NCBI GenBank assembly: GCA_021234155.1
Contig: JAJEKV010000056.1
Location: 2,523,330 to 2,587,329 of the forward strand
Direction: 5' to 3'
Source of the DNA: Isoetes taiwanensis
Taxonomy: Eukaryota > Streptophyta > Lycopodiopsida > Isoetales > Isoetaceae
Length of the DNA: 64,000 nt
Each line of letters starts with the position of its first letter. Position 1 is the stretch's first letter. Positions 1-10,553 of the stretch are shown piece after piece. The translations under genes were made by a program, and so were the position numbers. Below the pieces are notes generated by a model. The model was not told the origin of the DNA and searched no databases. It saw only the letters and a list, made by a program, of their open reading frames with translations.

Positions 1-1740
1 TATGCTGCCCTATAATCTTCATGCGTGCAACTTCTTCCACTGTACTTTCAAGGGCAAAAATGTCCCACTATGTTTGAAAGAAAGTGACATCAAATCCGAT
101 ATTTTGACAACAAAAAACTGACCTACACATATATGCTCGTTTTAGAACTTAACTTATTTATTCTTGTTTCACATTATTGCCATCATGTCATTTGGTTCAT
201 CCTAGGTTAATTCAAGCATTTCAGTATTACCCTCTGCCTATGATGCTCGTCACATAAGAAGTCAAAGACTTCTTCTGAAGCTGTTGGAATCCAAATGGAC
301 ATTGCAGCACACCCTTTAGATCTCCTTATCAGCATTCTCTTGCATTGTCACTAGAACATCACCCTCCCCATCCTTTGATAGCAACTTCCAGTTCTCTGAT
401 TCGTTTCATGCATTGAAGAATGAGTAGAACTAATTTATCAATTTTTGAAAAAAGCTTTAACAAGCTCCTGCGGTCATTCCTTGAAATTCTTGTAAACGTG
501 TAAATTATGCAAGGGACATACAAGACAAAAAACACATGAGATTTTAACCTGCATAAGACTGGATCAATCTTGATGAATTTGACAACTGTTAAAAATGTTG
601 CTCTAGAGTTCCAAACCATCTCTGTGCACCAAATGCCATTCCACTATTTACTATAGCATCATAACGATCCTTAATTGCATTATTATTTGACTCCATGTGT
701 TCCAAAATGGTTACTTGCACAAGAAAAAAGCTTTGACGTCTCAGAAATAAAAGACACTATTTAATGTTCCGTATAATCTACTCAGACTCCCGTAAATAGT
801 TGTCAATCTTTTGCTTGACGATCAAACATGTTATCTCCAAAACCATTGTGAGCATGATAATCTAATTTTTAACACTTGAAAACCTACTTCTACGAAATTC
901 TTGACTGTCATATTTGTCTTCTACGAAAATGATATTCGCATTGAAATAGCAGTCTACGGCTACGAAATTCCATTGCTAAAGTCTGGAGCTTTTGAACCAC
1001 TCTAAAAAACAGAGGTGTCCAGTCTTAGCATTCCGAAGTTGAAATTTGTAAAAGATCTGAGATCGGCAGAAGGATTTTGCATCACGAGTCAGAGGAAATT
1101 TGCAGCAAGGAATTTAGTGTTTACAGAGGACTTTCTACAGTTCCCATGGCAGAAGAAAACTTTTTGTCAAAATGCTTGGTAATAATCTTTTGTATAAATC
1201 GACCTTGAGAATGAACCGGACTAGTGCAGAAGGAAGTTATATATTGCCATAAATGCACTAGATTTTATAGCCTTGTGTTGCACAAATAACAGAGGCGGTC
1301 AATAGAGGACCCAGGTATACCCGAATTTGCCAAGATTTTTTATGAACAGTAGAATCGATGCAAATTTACAGAGGAAGCGGCATGCAAAAAAAATATTGGT
1401 ACCTTGAATAACACTGCCTTCACTGCTGCTGGGATTTGAAACTTCTGAATTTATCTTTTGAAGAGTCATGGTTTTTGCAAAGAGCCCAAGATCCAGAAAA
1501 TATTTGACCCTATAACTTCAAATAATGTAGGCTACTATAATATCTGTAAGAAACAAAGGGAAGAGGAATTGGTATCATGGATTCGCCGCTTGATTTGTTC
1601 AGCATATGCTTACTGCCATGGAAACCCTGCAAAAATAAGAAGCAGCTACTTCTTACCTGATCGATACTAGAAATTAGTAGCAGTTGCAAAAAACGCCCAA
1701 GGAAGAGTAAGGAACACAAAAAGAAAAAATAAAATAAAAC
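1..1740. other. Intergenic sequence, no gene recognised
   Basis: AT-rich sequence with only short open frames (under about 90 codons) on both strands and no recognisable domain. I see no convincing splice-site pairs, tRNA or LTR signature. The phrase 'ctacgaaattc' recurs near 890 and 960, but not as a clear repeat. Confidence 0.5.
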
Positions 1741-1762
1741 ATGGGGAAGGAAGGAAGGAAGG

Positions 1763-2518
1763 TATTTTTATCGTCCACGGAGACCAATCGGTTTATGGGA
1801 CCCAATACAAAAGCGCAGCAAGCGGATTACTACCCGGATTAAAAAACCCCCGCCCCGAAGGGTTTTCGAGGGAAAAACCGTGGCAGCAATCAACCCGCTG
1901 ACAAACTGTTCCAATATACGAAATGCAAAAACACACAAATATATACACTCATATACCGTACCCATAGTGCCTGATCAATGAGCAGCCAGGCGGGGGCAAA
2001 GGTGGGCTCGCAGATCCAGTACCTCCTGAATGTAGGACCCTAGAGCACGTACTGACGGTGTGTTCATCAGCAAATGTAGGGGCAAGTCCGGCCGTACTAA
2101 GGGAACGTATCTAGCCCGGATCTGACTGAATCCTGGGCAACTCTGGAAACCTCAATGGCACCCGTTTGACAGCACTGACAGAGCTTGTCCTGGCGGGGCT
2201 CCCCAATCCACCTACCCGTCTCGATGCAGAGATGGTGGGCACCCGTGCGAATGGAGGCAATGAGTCTGCACTTTTTCAGGGGCAGCTGGGAACGCAGGTA
2301 GAGCTGCGGGCCCCGGGCCAACGCGGGGTTGATGTGCTCCTTGTAGTGGGCCGTTTTGACCTACTCTAGAGCGTCGGAGTCCCAGAGCTTGCCAAGGAAG
2401 CAAGCGTCTAGGTATTCCCGCAGGCTGTCACGATCGGCCTCTATGTCCACCTGCACGCATCTGTGCTCCTGCACGATCCATCTGGCGAACCACTGATCTC
2501 TCTTACCCCTCCAACAAG
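1763..2518 (-). pseudogene. LINE retrotransposon, 3' part (split by the gypsy element)
   Basis: This is the C-terminal part of a LINE reverse-transcriptase polyprotein on the minus strand. Residues coded at 2370-2518 (RDQWFARWIVQEHRCVQVD) match the same region of the better-preserved LINE at 46260-47582 (KQAQWFSRWGVQANRCVHV). Below this, at 2097-2321, lies a tail with HLCIETGRW followed by C-x2-C, typical of the C-terminal region after the RT in plant LINEs. The rest of the LINE is at 17215-20557. The two parts join in frame (...WLEAC then WRGKRDQWF...) when the gypsy element at 2519-17214 is taken out. Several frameshifts and stops make it non-functional. The 3' end is probably near 1763-1782, where the minus strand reads CTCCGTGGAC followed by an A-rich run. 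Confidence 0.8.
2514..2518. repeat. Target-site duplication ACAAG (left copy)
   Basis: ACAAG directly precedes the 5' LTR (TGTTAG...). The same five bases follow the 3' LTR at 17215-17219. A 5-bp duplication is normal for Ty3/gypsy integrases. Confidence 0.9.
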
Positions 2519-3110
2519 TGTTAGTCCTGTGCCTCCTGGTACAGGACTATTCATGCATACGACGGACCAAGTCAAGTCCAAGGATCCACGAGCAGAGCAC
2601 GGGTCGGGCCGCCCAAGGCCCAAAGAAGACCAAGCAGCCAGAACACGCAGCCAAAGCCCGGGTTCGCTACCAAGAGGCGCCAGCGACAAGTGATGACCCG
2701 CCACCGCGTCGGCCGTCGGCGTGGTTCTAGGCACTTCAAGAGGCACCGCCAACATTCCACAAATCGGGCCTCCTTCCGTGAGTCGGCAGAATCGATCGGA
2801 ATGAATGTCTATATTGGGCCAAAGGCCATTGTACTATATATATGAGTAGAGCTAGCACATGAGTTTTAGATGAGTTTTTGAGTCTTGTCTCTTTTCAGTC
2901 TTCTCTCGATTGCGAGAGCTCATGTATGTTTATCATTGATATCAAGGAAGCTTATCACTTTCCTCTCATTGTTCTCTTTTTGTTGTTTCTTCTTCTTGTT
3001 CTCTTCCCGCAAATCCCAAGCGTGACATAGTCCCCCGGATTCTCTCTGTTAGATCCACGGGTCCTCACGCGAGGGTCGTCTTGCAGAGTTCCCGAACCCG
3101 ACCCCAAACA
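2519..3110 (+). repeat. 5' LTR of the 14.7-kb gypsy element (592 bp)
   Basis: Begins TGTTAGTCCTGTGCC and ends CCCCAAACA. It pairs with 16620-17214. The right-hand, AT-richer third (about 2815-3000) is nearly identical between the two LTRs. The GC-rich left half differs by many substitutions and small G/C indels. Confidence 0.92.
2832..2843 (+). promoter_or_regulatory. TATA box in the 5' LTR
   Basis: ACTATATATATG lies about two thirds into the LTR, where an LTR promoter is expected. The same block is kept in the 3' LTR near 16938. Confidence 0.55.
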
Positions 3111-3158
3111 CAACATGCGCCGCCGGGCCCCGATTCACTTTTTCTTTCTTCTGTCACC

Positions 3159-6100
3159 ATGTCTGTCCGAAACTTCACGCCTGAAGAACTTCTTTCCCAG
3201 ACGGCGTCTCGCTTGGAGCGTCATCAGCGACGGGAAGTTGTTCGTGATATGTATGGATCTGCTTATGACATTGAGGGAGGCCACATTCGGTCTAGGGCTC
3301 AGTCGGCGCCACCCACCCCTTGTGTCATGTCTCGTCCAACTTCCCCGCCTCAAGCGTGCAAACATTGCTCACAGCCGCAGTCACCTCATCACTATCAGGA
3401 GCCCTATCAGGCTCAACCTTCTCAGCCTTACTTTCATACCCCCGAACATGCCTACATCCATCACTCTTCCGGCCATACGCCTCTGCCTTCACAACCATCA
3501 TCTCCCCCAGGTGGGCAGGGATATCCACATGTCTCTTTTGCTCCTCCCCAGGACTTTCCCTTCCCTACATTTCCCACCGCTCTTCCTGTTTACAACCTTA
3601 CAGACCTCAAAACAAATGATCAGGCACCTCCAGTACCTCCACCTCAACAACCCCTTCATCAGGGTCCTTCAGGCACCATACCACCTCCAACTCCACCTCA
3701 ATATAATCACTATACTGTTCCTGTCCAGCCAAGCACTTTCACCTCTACCTTTCAGACCCTTAAACTGACTTATCCCACTTTTGGCAACACGAAAGGCAAA
3801 CCCTTAGACCAAAGTGCTCAGGCCCACATGGAAGAATTTGAGGCTCTGGCTGTCCTGAATGGTCATGCACAACCTCAACTGAAATTCCACATCTTTTCCA
3901 CCACCCTGCGTGGCTCTCCTCATCAATGGCTAATGTCCAACAAAAGCCACTGGAAACAAGATTGGTCAGAAATGAGAACTGCTTTTCTTTCTCACTATGG
4001 GACCACGGATGATGATCAACTTCATCTCAAGCAACTCAATGACCTTCAACAAGAGCCCACGGAGTCCGCCCGGGATTTTGCAGATCGTCTTCACATTCTG
4101 CTCAGCAAACTCAAGGAGTACCCCACACAGAGCCAGATTTTGGTCTGGTTTCTCCAAGGACTTCCTCCAGCTATCCGACTCATGACTGAATACCTGTGTC
4201 CGAAGACTTTGGAGCAGGCTATCGACCTTGTCAATCACTCAGTCAATGTTTCCTCCCGTGGCGTGGCTCTTCAGGAGCTCCCTTTCATTCCACCCGTCAT
4301 GGTTCCACAGACTGCTGTCCAACCTCAACACGCCAATTCGCAGCGCAGTCAGATCTGGTGCCATATCTGCAAATATCAAGGCCACTTGGCAAATGGCCCG
4401 CCTCATTGTAAAAGATGCAACATGTGCAATCATGCCACGGAAGAGTGCACTCGCACTCATCCTACACCGTTCCGCAACAAACTGGTTTATCAAGTGCAAA
4501 CAACACCTCAGCAACAATCGCACTATCAGCAGCCACCACTGCAGGCGCAACCCAATCAACTCTATCAGCAACAGGAGCAACAACGGGGACCCAACACACG
4601 TCCTCCTTTTGATCCTTCTAAAGCTCAGTGTTATCACTGTCAAGAATGGGGTCATACCACCACGGCGTGTCCTCAACTTCCACAAGTTCAGGTGCAGCTT
4701 CCTGGCACCAATCAGACCACATCGGTCCGCCTCACGGCTTACCAACTCTGGATTGCTAATGGCAAACAAGGCCCGCGTCCTGTTCTTAAGAAGCCACCTC
4801 GCGCGCCTCAGCAATCACGCTATCAACCAGCTCCTGCCAATCAACCTCAGATGGATCAACAAGCACAGGAAGAAATTTTTCAGGCACTTAATCCTCCAGT
4901 TCAGCCATCCAATTGGGTTGGTTTGGTTTTGCGCCAGACCAGGGCGTCACGTCCCTTAACCATTATTCCTAATGGCACCCAACCTGCCTTTACCGTTGAC
5001 ACCATTCCTCATGACGAAGAAAAAAAGGTTCACTTTGCACCTGATTTGGAGAACCTCATACCTAAAGTTCGCCAAAGCATTCTGAACCTCATGCAAGCTG
5101 CTGAAGGCCGCACGTTGGCTAATGTACATGCCACCACTAGAGCGCAACAAAGACAAGAAGCACCTTCCACGTCTCAACCTCCACGCTCTAAGACATATCC
5201 AAATATAGCTGCAGAGGTTGACCTACTCAAAGAAGTTGCTGCTTCATTACCACGCACTCCAGCACCCGTGGATCCCGCAGATCCTTTTTCTCATGTGCCT
5301 CTGGAACTCCAAGAGGAGCTGGCAAAAATCAAAATTCCTCTAAGTCTTGCAACGATTTTGAAACTCTGTCCTGCTCTCAAGGACCAGTTACCACTCCCGA
5401 CTGTTTTGGTTGGGGCTGTTGCTACCTCTACACCCACGGTACATGCCACGGTGGGCAATCAGCAAGTCAACCATGTTCAAATTGACGGAGGTAGCGCAGT
5501 TAATCTCATCACGGATAAACTCCGCAAACAAATGGGCATCAAACAACTCTATCGTGCCCCATATGACATCAAATTGGCTAATGGCCATATCACGCGACCT
5601 CAAGGCGTCACGCCTCTTCTTCACATCAACATTGGTGATCTCCGATTCCCCTTGGAATTTGGTGTTTGGAAGGCTGGAGAAGATCCAGGTGATTATGAAA
5701 TGTTGGTCGGCCGACCTTTTCTCCGCCAGGCCAAGAGTATCCATTACTGGGCCACGGATCAATTAGTCATCACCGATGGTCACCTCAATGCCACCATGGA
5801 CTTGGAAATAGGCAAAATCATTTCCGTCGACAATGCTGAACCCTCTCTCTCCGACACCGATTCTGAGGACGCCCAGAATATCTATCATGTTCAGGCTCCA
5901 CCTGCGAGTCTGCCTCTGTCATCCTACCCCGAATATGCTGATCCTTGGGGAGCAATGACTCTTGATCAGGACCAGGCTGTGGCTGCTTTGCTTGACCCTT
6001 ACCTGGCTCCTTGCAATCGAATCCAACGTGTTGATCACTTTTCAGATGTTGAACCTCCTGCAGCTCCTGTCGATGTACATGCTGTCATGAAGCAACCTTT

Positions 6101-6419
6101 GCTTGATGAAACTCAGCAACCTCTCTTCTTCACCACGCAGAGTGCCACGCATCCTGTCATGCTTCAACCTCCTGCTCATATTATCCAGGACACGGAAGTT
6201 ATCCCCCATATTCAGACTCCTGAAGTCGAGATAGTGGACGTGGGCAACAATCAGCCTGTCCGCATTGCTGCAAATCTTCCGAACCCCTATCGTAACAGGG
6301 CCGTCACGCTCTTCAAAAAGTTCAAACACATTTTAAATGGAGCTACAGAGATCTTGAGGAATAAACAAAACCTTGGGGAACTCACCATTCCTACCAAATC
6401 GATGCACGCCCAAAGATAG
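3159..6419 (+). CDS. Gag-protease polyprotein of the gypsy element
   Basis: One open frame of 1086 codons from the ATG at 3159 (MSVRNFTPEELL). The frame is open from 3081, but the first 26 codons overlap the LTR end. It encodes the structural Gag protein plus the aspartic protease that processes it. The N-terminal part is rich in Pro, Gln and Ser. A retrotransposon Gag domain lies around residues 230-370 (QWLMSNKSHWKQDW, LVWFLQGLPPAIRLM). Two cysteine-rich knuckles follow, the second a canonical CCHC (CYHCQEWGHTTTAC), which bind the RNA genome. Protease comes near residues 775-880 with the active-site motif IDGGSAVNLI (DGG in place of the usual DT/SG) and the second loop YEMLVGRPFL. The frame is intact although pol behind it is broken. 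The stop at 6417 precedes RT in another frame, so pol would need a frameshift or is separated by mutation. Confidence 0.85.
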   Translation: MSVRNFTPEELLSQTASRLERHQRREVVRDMYGSAYDIEGGHIRSRAQSAPPTPCVMSRPTSPPQACKHCSQPQSPHHYQEPYQAQPSQPYFHTPEHAYIHHSSGHTPLPSQPSSPPGGQGYPHVSFAPPQDFPFPTFPTALPVYNLTDLKTNDQAPPVPPPQQPLHQGPSGTIPPPTPPQYNHYTVPVQPSTFTSTFQTLKLTYPTFGNTKGKPLDQSAQAHMEEFEALAVLNGHAQPQLKFHIFSTTLRGSPHQWLMSNKSHWKQDWSEMRTAFLSHYGTTDDDQLHLKQLNDLQQEPTESARDFADRLHILLSKLKEYPTQSQILVWFLQGLPPAIRLMTEYLCPKTLEQAIDLVNHSVNVSSRGVALQELPFIPPVMVPQTAVQPQHANSQRSQIWCHICKYQGHLANGPPHCKRCNMCNHATEECTRTHPTPFRNKLVYQVQTTPQQQSHYQQPPLQAQPNQLYQQQEQQRGPNTRPPFDPSKAQCYHCQEWGHTTTACPQLPQVQVQLPGTNQTTSVRLTAYQLWIANGKQGPRPVLKKPPRAPQQSRYQPAPANQPQMDQQAQEEIFQALNPPVQPSNWVGLVLRQTRASRPLTIIPNGTQPAFTVDTIPHDEEKKVHFAPDLENLIPKVRQSILNLMQAAEGRTLANVHATTRAQQRQEAPSTSQPPRSKTYPNIAAEVDLLKEVAASLPRTPAPVDPADPFSHVPLELQEELAKIKIPLSLATILKLCPALKDQLPLPTVLVGAVATSTPTVHATVGNQQVNHVQIDGGSAVNLITDKLRKQMGIKQLYRAPYDIKLANGHITRPQGVTPLLHINIGDLRFPLEFGVWKAGEDPGDYEMLVGRPFLRQAKSIHYWATDQLVITDGHLNATMDLEIGKIISVDNAEPSLSDTDSEDAQNIYHVQAPPASLPLSSYPEYADPWGAMTLDQDQAVAALLDPYLAPCNRIQRVDHFSDVEPPAAPVDVHAVMKQPLLDETQQPLFFTTQSATHPVMLQPPAHIIQDTEVIPHIQTPEVEIVDVGNNQPVRIAANLPNPYRNRAVTLFKKFKHILNGATEILRNKQNLGELTIPTKSMHAQR

Positions 6420-6427
6420 CAACGACG

Positions 6428-9073
6428 ATGTGCTCAACCCCAATTACCGTGATCGGATCGCAAGGCGAAATTGACAAACTCCTTGCTGCAGGTTTGATCT
6501 ATGAGGTCAAACATTCTGAATGGGTGAGCCCCATCGTCATTGCACTCAAACACAATGGTAAGATCCGCGTTTGCCTGGACTACCGAAAACTAAATCAGGC
6601 CACGGAGCGTGATCATTTTCCACTTCCCTTCCGCGCACCGTGTCCCGGAAGAGGTTCTTTGGACATGAAATGTACTCCTTCATGGATGGTTTTTCGGCTA
6701 CAATCGGATCTCAATCAAAGAATCTGATCAACTCAAGACTACTTTCACCACCCCAGGGTACTTTTTGCTACAAGGTGGTTCCTTTTGGATTATCAAACTC
6801 TCCATCAACGTTTCAACGCATCATGCTCTCAGTTTTTCATGATTTTATGAAGGAAAATCCCTTCTTGCAAATTTTTCAAGATGACTTCTCTGCCTACAGT
6901 TCCATGGCTGACCATTTGGATAAATTGGAACTCGTCTTTCAGAAATGTGATGAGTCCCAAGCATTAGTCTCAATCCCGAAATGCATCTTTTAAATCCACT
7001 TCAGGTGTTCTGTTGGGACACGTTGTCAGCAAAGCAGGTATCACCACGGATCCTGCCAAAATCAGTTGTGTGCTCAAGGCTCAAGCACCAGCCAATATCA
7101 AGGAGACACGCTCTTTCCTGGGTAAGGTCAATTATTACTCCACCTTCATTCCTGGACTTGCAGCCATTGCAGATCCCATTCATAAACTCACGGGTGATGA
7201 ATCCACCTGGGCTTGGAATTCCCGGCGGATGTCGCTTTCCAACGGTTGAAGCTCTTGCTTACTTTCGGGCCGGTTCTTGTTCCTCCTCAATGGGACAAGC
7301 CCTTTCACGTCCATGTAGATGTCTCGGCGTTTGCTATTGGAGCTGTTCTTTCTCAAGAATATGATGCGCTTAATCGACAAACCAAACGAGATCGCCCGGT
7401 AAGTAAACTCAATTCTGGCGCGCAACTACTACGCCCGCGAGGCGTGAAGCCTTGGGTTTAATTTTACGTGTCCAACGCTTCCGGGTCACTATCTTTTGGG
7501 CGGTCGGATCAAATTCTTTGTTGACCACCAAGCACTTATTTATTTGATCAACAAATCCATGCCCACGGGCGCATTGCTCGTTGGGTCCTCCTTCCGCAAG
7601 AATTTGCACCTTTTGAAATTGTTCACAAGGCGGCAAAATCTCATGTTGTCCCGATTATCTTTCACGCATCCACACGGATGATCCCTCCATTTGAGTCTCG
7701 ACGCCTTTCCCGACGCTCAACTCTTTACGGTCACGGCAACACCACATTGGTTCCACGACTTTCAGCAAGATCTCTCCTCACAGCTCTTCCACCGGAGGGA
7801 CGCCACGCTCTCTCCAGCCAGCGACAATCCGGCGACATCAATTTCTCCGCGAGGTCCGTGACTACACCCATGGTTGCGAGGCCATCTTTACAAAAGGGTA
7901 AGGATACCATCCTTCGACGCTGTGTTCTCCCTCATGAGGTCCCAGATATTGTTCGAGAAGCCCATGAAGGGCTCGGTGGTGGTCATTTTCATGGTGACAC
8001 CACGGCACGCAAAATCCTCCTTGCTGGTTATTTTTGGCCCACGCTCTTCAAGGACGCTCACGCCCACGCCCGCACGTGTGATGCTTGCCAGCGTGTGGGA
8101 CGGCCCACGGCCCGTGACGCTCTTCCCTTGACGCCAGTCGCCACGCCACTTCCCTTCAGCAAATGGGGAATGGACTTTGTGGGACCCATCGACCCTCCTG
8201 CGCGGCACACCCGTGCCCGCTACATTCTGGTTCTCACTGACTACGCTACCAAATGGGCGGAAGCTTGCGCACTTCCAGACAACACTGCGGCAAGCATAAG
8301 GTCATCTATCAACAAATCATCACGCGATTTGGCTGCCCCACAGAGCTGGTCAGTGATCGTGGTGTCCATTTCATCAATCATACCATTAAGGAGCTGACGG
8401 ATTATCTCCTGATACATCATCACAAGAGCACACCTTACTATCCTCAAGGCAATGGTTTGGCAGAAAGCACCAACAAAACTCTGGTCACAATTCTCAAGAA
8501 AATTTGTGACGCTTCTACGACCGACCGGCAAACAAAGCTTCCTACTGTTCTTTGGGCTTACAATACTTGTTTCAAAATAGCTACAGGTCACACTCCTTTC
8601 AAATTGGTTTATGGTCAAGAAGCTCTCATGCCGTTTGAATACATCCTTCCAACTCTCCGTTTTCAACTGGCTACTGCCCATAATCCGCCTGCTGCACTCA
8701 AAGAAAGGGTTTATCAATTGGAACAGTTGGATGAACTTAGAAGGGATGCTTATATTCGTGTTCTTCATGGAAACAGTTGCAAAAATCTTTACATGACAAA
8801 CGTCTGAAGACAAAAACATTCAAAGAAGGAGATTTGGTTCTTCTTTATGATTCTCGGTACAAAAATTTTCCGGGTAAGCTTAAGTTTCGATGGCTTGGCC
8901 CTTATCAAATTGTTCAAGTGGTTCAACCCAGCGTTTTCCAGCTGGCTGAGTTAGATGGAACCCCATTACCCACACTGGTTAATGGCTTTCGCCTCAAAAC
9001 ATTTCATACAACAGAAAGTGAAAATCAACCAACCGATGCTGTTCCAGACGCAAACACAACAGATAATGACTAA
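6428..9073 (+). pseudogene. Pol region (RT, RNase H, integrase), frameshifted
   Basis: Reverse transcriptase starts near 6470 (LLAAGLIYEVKHSEWVSPI, CLDYRKLNQAT) and continues in another frame through GTFCYKVVPFGLSNSPSTFQ and the catalytic block FLQIFQDDFSAY, where the usual Y/F-x-DD is kept. RNase H follows at 7213-7640 (VHVDVSAFAIGAVL, FFVDHQALIYLINKS). Integrase runs from about 7910 to 8807. Its HHCC finger is present (H...H...CDACQ), as are the three DDE positions: KWGMDFVGP, LVSDRGVHF and YYPQGNGLAEST. The C-terminal region GDLVLLYDSRYKNFPGKL is at 8840-9073. At least six frame changes are needed to read it through, so the copy cannot make a functional Pol unless it is supplied in trans. 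Confidence 0.88.
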
Positions 9074-9210
9074 ACCAGCGGCATATTTATATTATAGGTG
9101 GAATTTTTACAAACAGTGGGCACAGCCCAGCTATTTCCGCTATGGGCACTGCCCTATATACCAAAACGGGGTCAGAGCCCTATCTACTAAGTCCTAAGAA
9201 GAAAAACCCT

Positions 9211-9495
9211 CTACTCCGGGTTCGGAGCAGAGGTGATACGCAGGATGTGGTAGAGATTATGCTCCGGGTCCCAGCGAAGGTGCAGAATCACCTCCATCCC
9301 GTTGGTCTTCGGATCGGGATGCTCAGCCATCCCGGCACACCACCCGTCCATCGCCATGCCACAGTTGTGGCAACGCCAGAGGTCCAGACAATCCATTTTG
9401 CAGGTAATCCACTCCAAACAGTTTGAAGGCATAGTGCAGTTATCATGCAAACCGGCCGCAGACATACTGAGCACCATCGGATGCCTTCGCTTCAC
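9211..9495 (-). CDS. Antisense small ORF with zinc-ribbon-like cysteines
   Basis: A 94-codon minus-strand frame inside the long 3' region of the gypsy element. It encodes a run of regularly spaced cysteines, CKMDCLDLWRCHNCGMAMDG with a further C three residues later, which looks like a zinc ribbon. A charged, probably folded tail follows (MEVILHLRWDPEHNLYHIL). A minus-strand TATA box lies just upstream at 9508-9515. The first ATG is only about 17 bases from that TATA, so translation may start at the ATG at 9477 or 9465. Antisense ORFs between pol and the 3' LTR are known in Tat-lineage gypsy elements. I do not recognise a family, and the coding status is inferred from composition and position. 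Confidence 0.4.
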   Translation of the reverse strand: MKRRHPMVLSMSAAGLHDNCTMPSNCLEWITCKMDCLDLWRCHNCGMAMDGWCAGMAEHPDPKTNGMEVILHLRWDPEHNLYHILRITSAPNPE

Positions 9496-9507
9496 TCCTG
9501 GTTCGTC

Positions 9508-9515
9508 TTATATAG
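9508..9515 (-). promoter_or_regulatory. TATA box for the antisense ORF
   Basis: The minus strand reads GGCTATATAAGAC, a strong match to a plant TATA box, 13-50 bases before the candidate start codons of the antisense ORF. This is sequence resemblance only. Confidence 0.4.
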
Positions 9516-10553
9516 CCAACCGAGGAACTCCTTGTCGACGTGGACCAATCACAAAAATCACCAACGTGTTTGCAATGCAAGGCTGTTTCTAAAATGAGAA
9601 TCTTTTCTCCCGCCGCATATCTAGCCATGGTACCTTCTGACACATTCGTTTTAATGATATCCCACTTCGAGTTGCCAGCATTAAATGCCATTCCTTCTTT
9701 TCACGCCCGTCGAACATTAATATGTGTCCTTTGGCCACCTGTTACATCCCATCATTCTCTCACGCCTCATCTCCACCGTTCAATGCTTCTCCCTTTGTTG
9801 TTTGTGGACTTAGCCAAATTTTTGCCTCAACCGCCTCCTTGGCATCTTTCGACACCTGGCACCATCAACGGTTGCAGCTTCGCCCTCATCATCAGGGTTG
9901 CCCTTAAGGGGCTATTTATAGCCAAATGGCTATATTTTGAATATTTTCGAAAATGAGATACTAAAGCTGAATAGGTTACTATTGAAAATAAATTATATTC
10001 TTTCGCCAAAGTTTTACCATTTCGTCCACCCGCCTTTCTTAAATTAGCCATACATTCTTAAGCTCAGATCTAGAGTTTCGCCTCCAGTTCCATGGATCTA
10101 AGTATTTAGGATCATAGATTATCCCCTTACCAACATTGTAGATCAAGTAATTGTTTGCTAGCTCTAGTGGACCATAGTAGAATACTCAAAAAATCAACAA
10201 CTACTCAAATTTTGCTAAACATAATAGGTTTTTTTAATCCTGTAAGTTGTATGTGAATTGACATCTAATTTATTTATTTCAATTACCACATTAACGTTGG
10301 CAAGGTTCGCCAGAGTTTCTATGAAATAGTTCAAGTCGCAAAAAGTAATCGCCTACAAAATTAATATAGAAAGCTTATGATTCGCCTCACCTTCTAAATC
10401 ACGCCTATGCAGATATGGCCTTAAGGGCAACCCTGCTCATCATGCCCCTTCGCCCACATTTGCGCGCCCTAAACCTTTTCGTCTCTCTGCGCCTTCGTCT
10501 TCTGTCTCCGCTCTCCGCCTTTGCATCACCGTTCTTTTCCGAAGCTCTTTGCC
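9516..10553. other. Non-coding spacer inside the gypsy element
   Basis: No long open frame and no recognised domain on either strand. Composition changes from mixed to AT-rich (about 9930-10390) and back to C/T-rich just before the next ORF. Confidence 0.5.
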
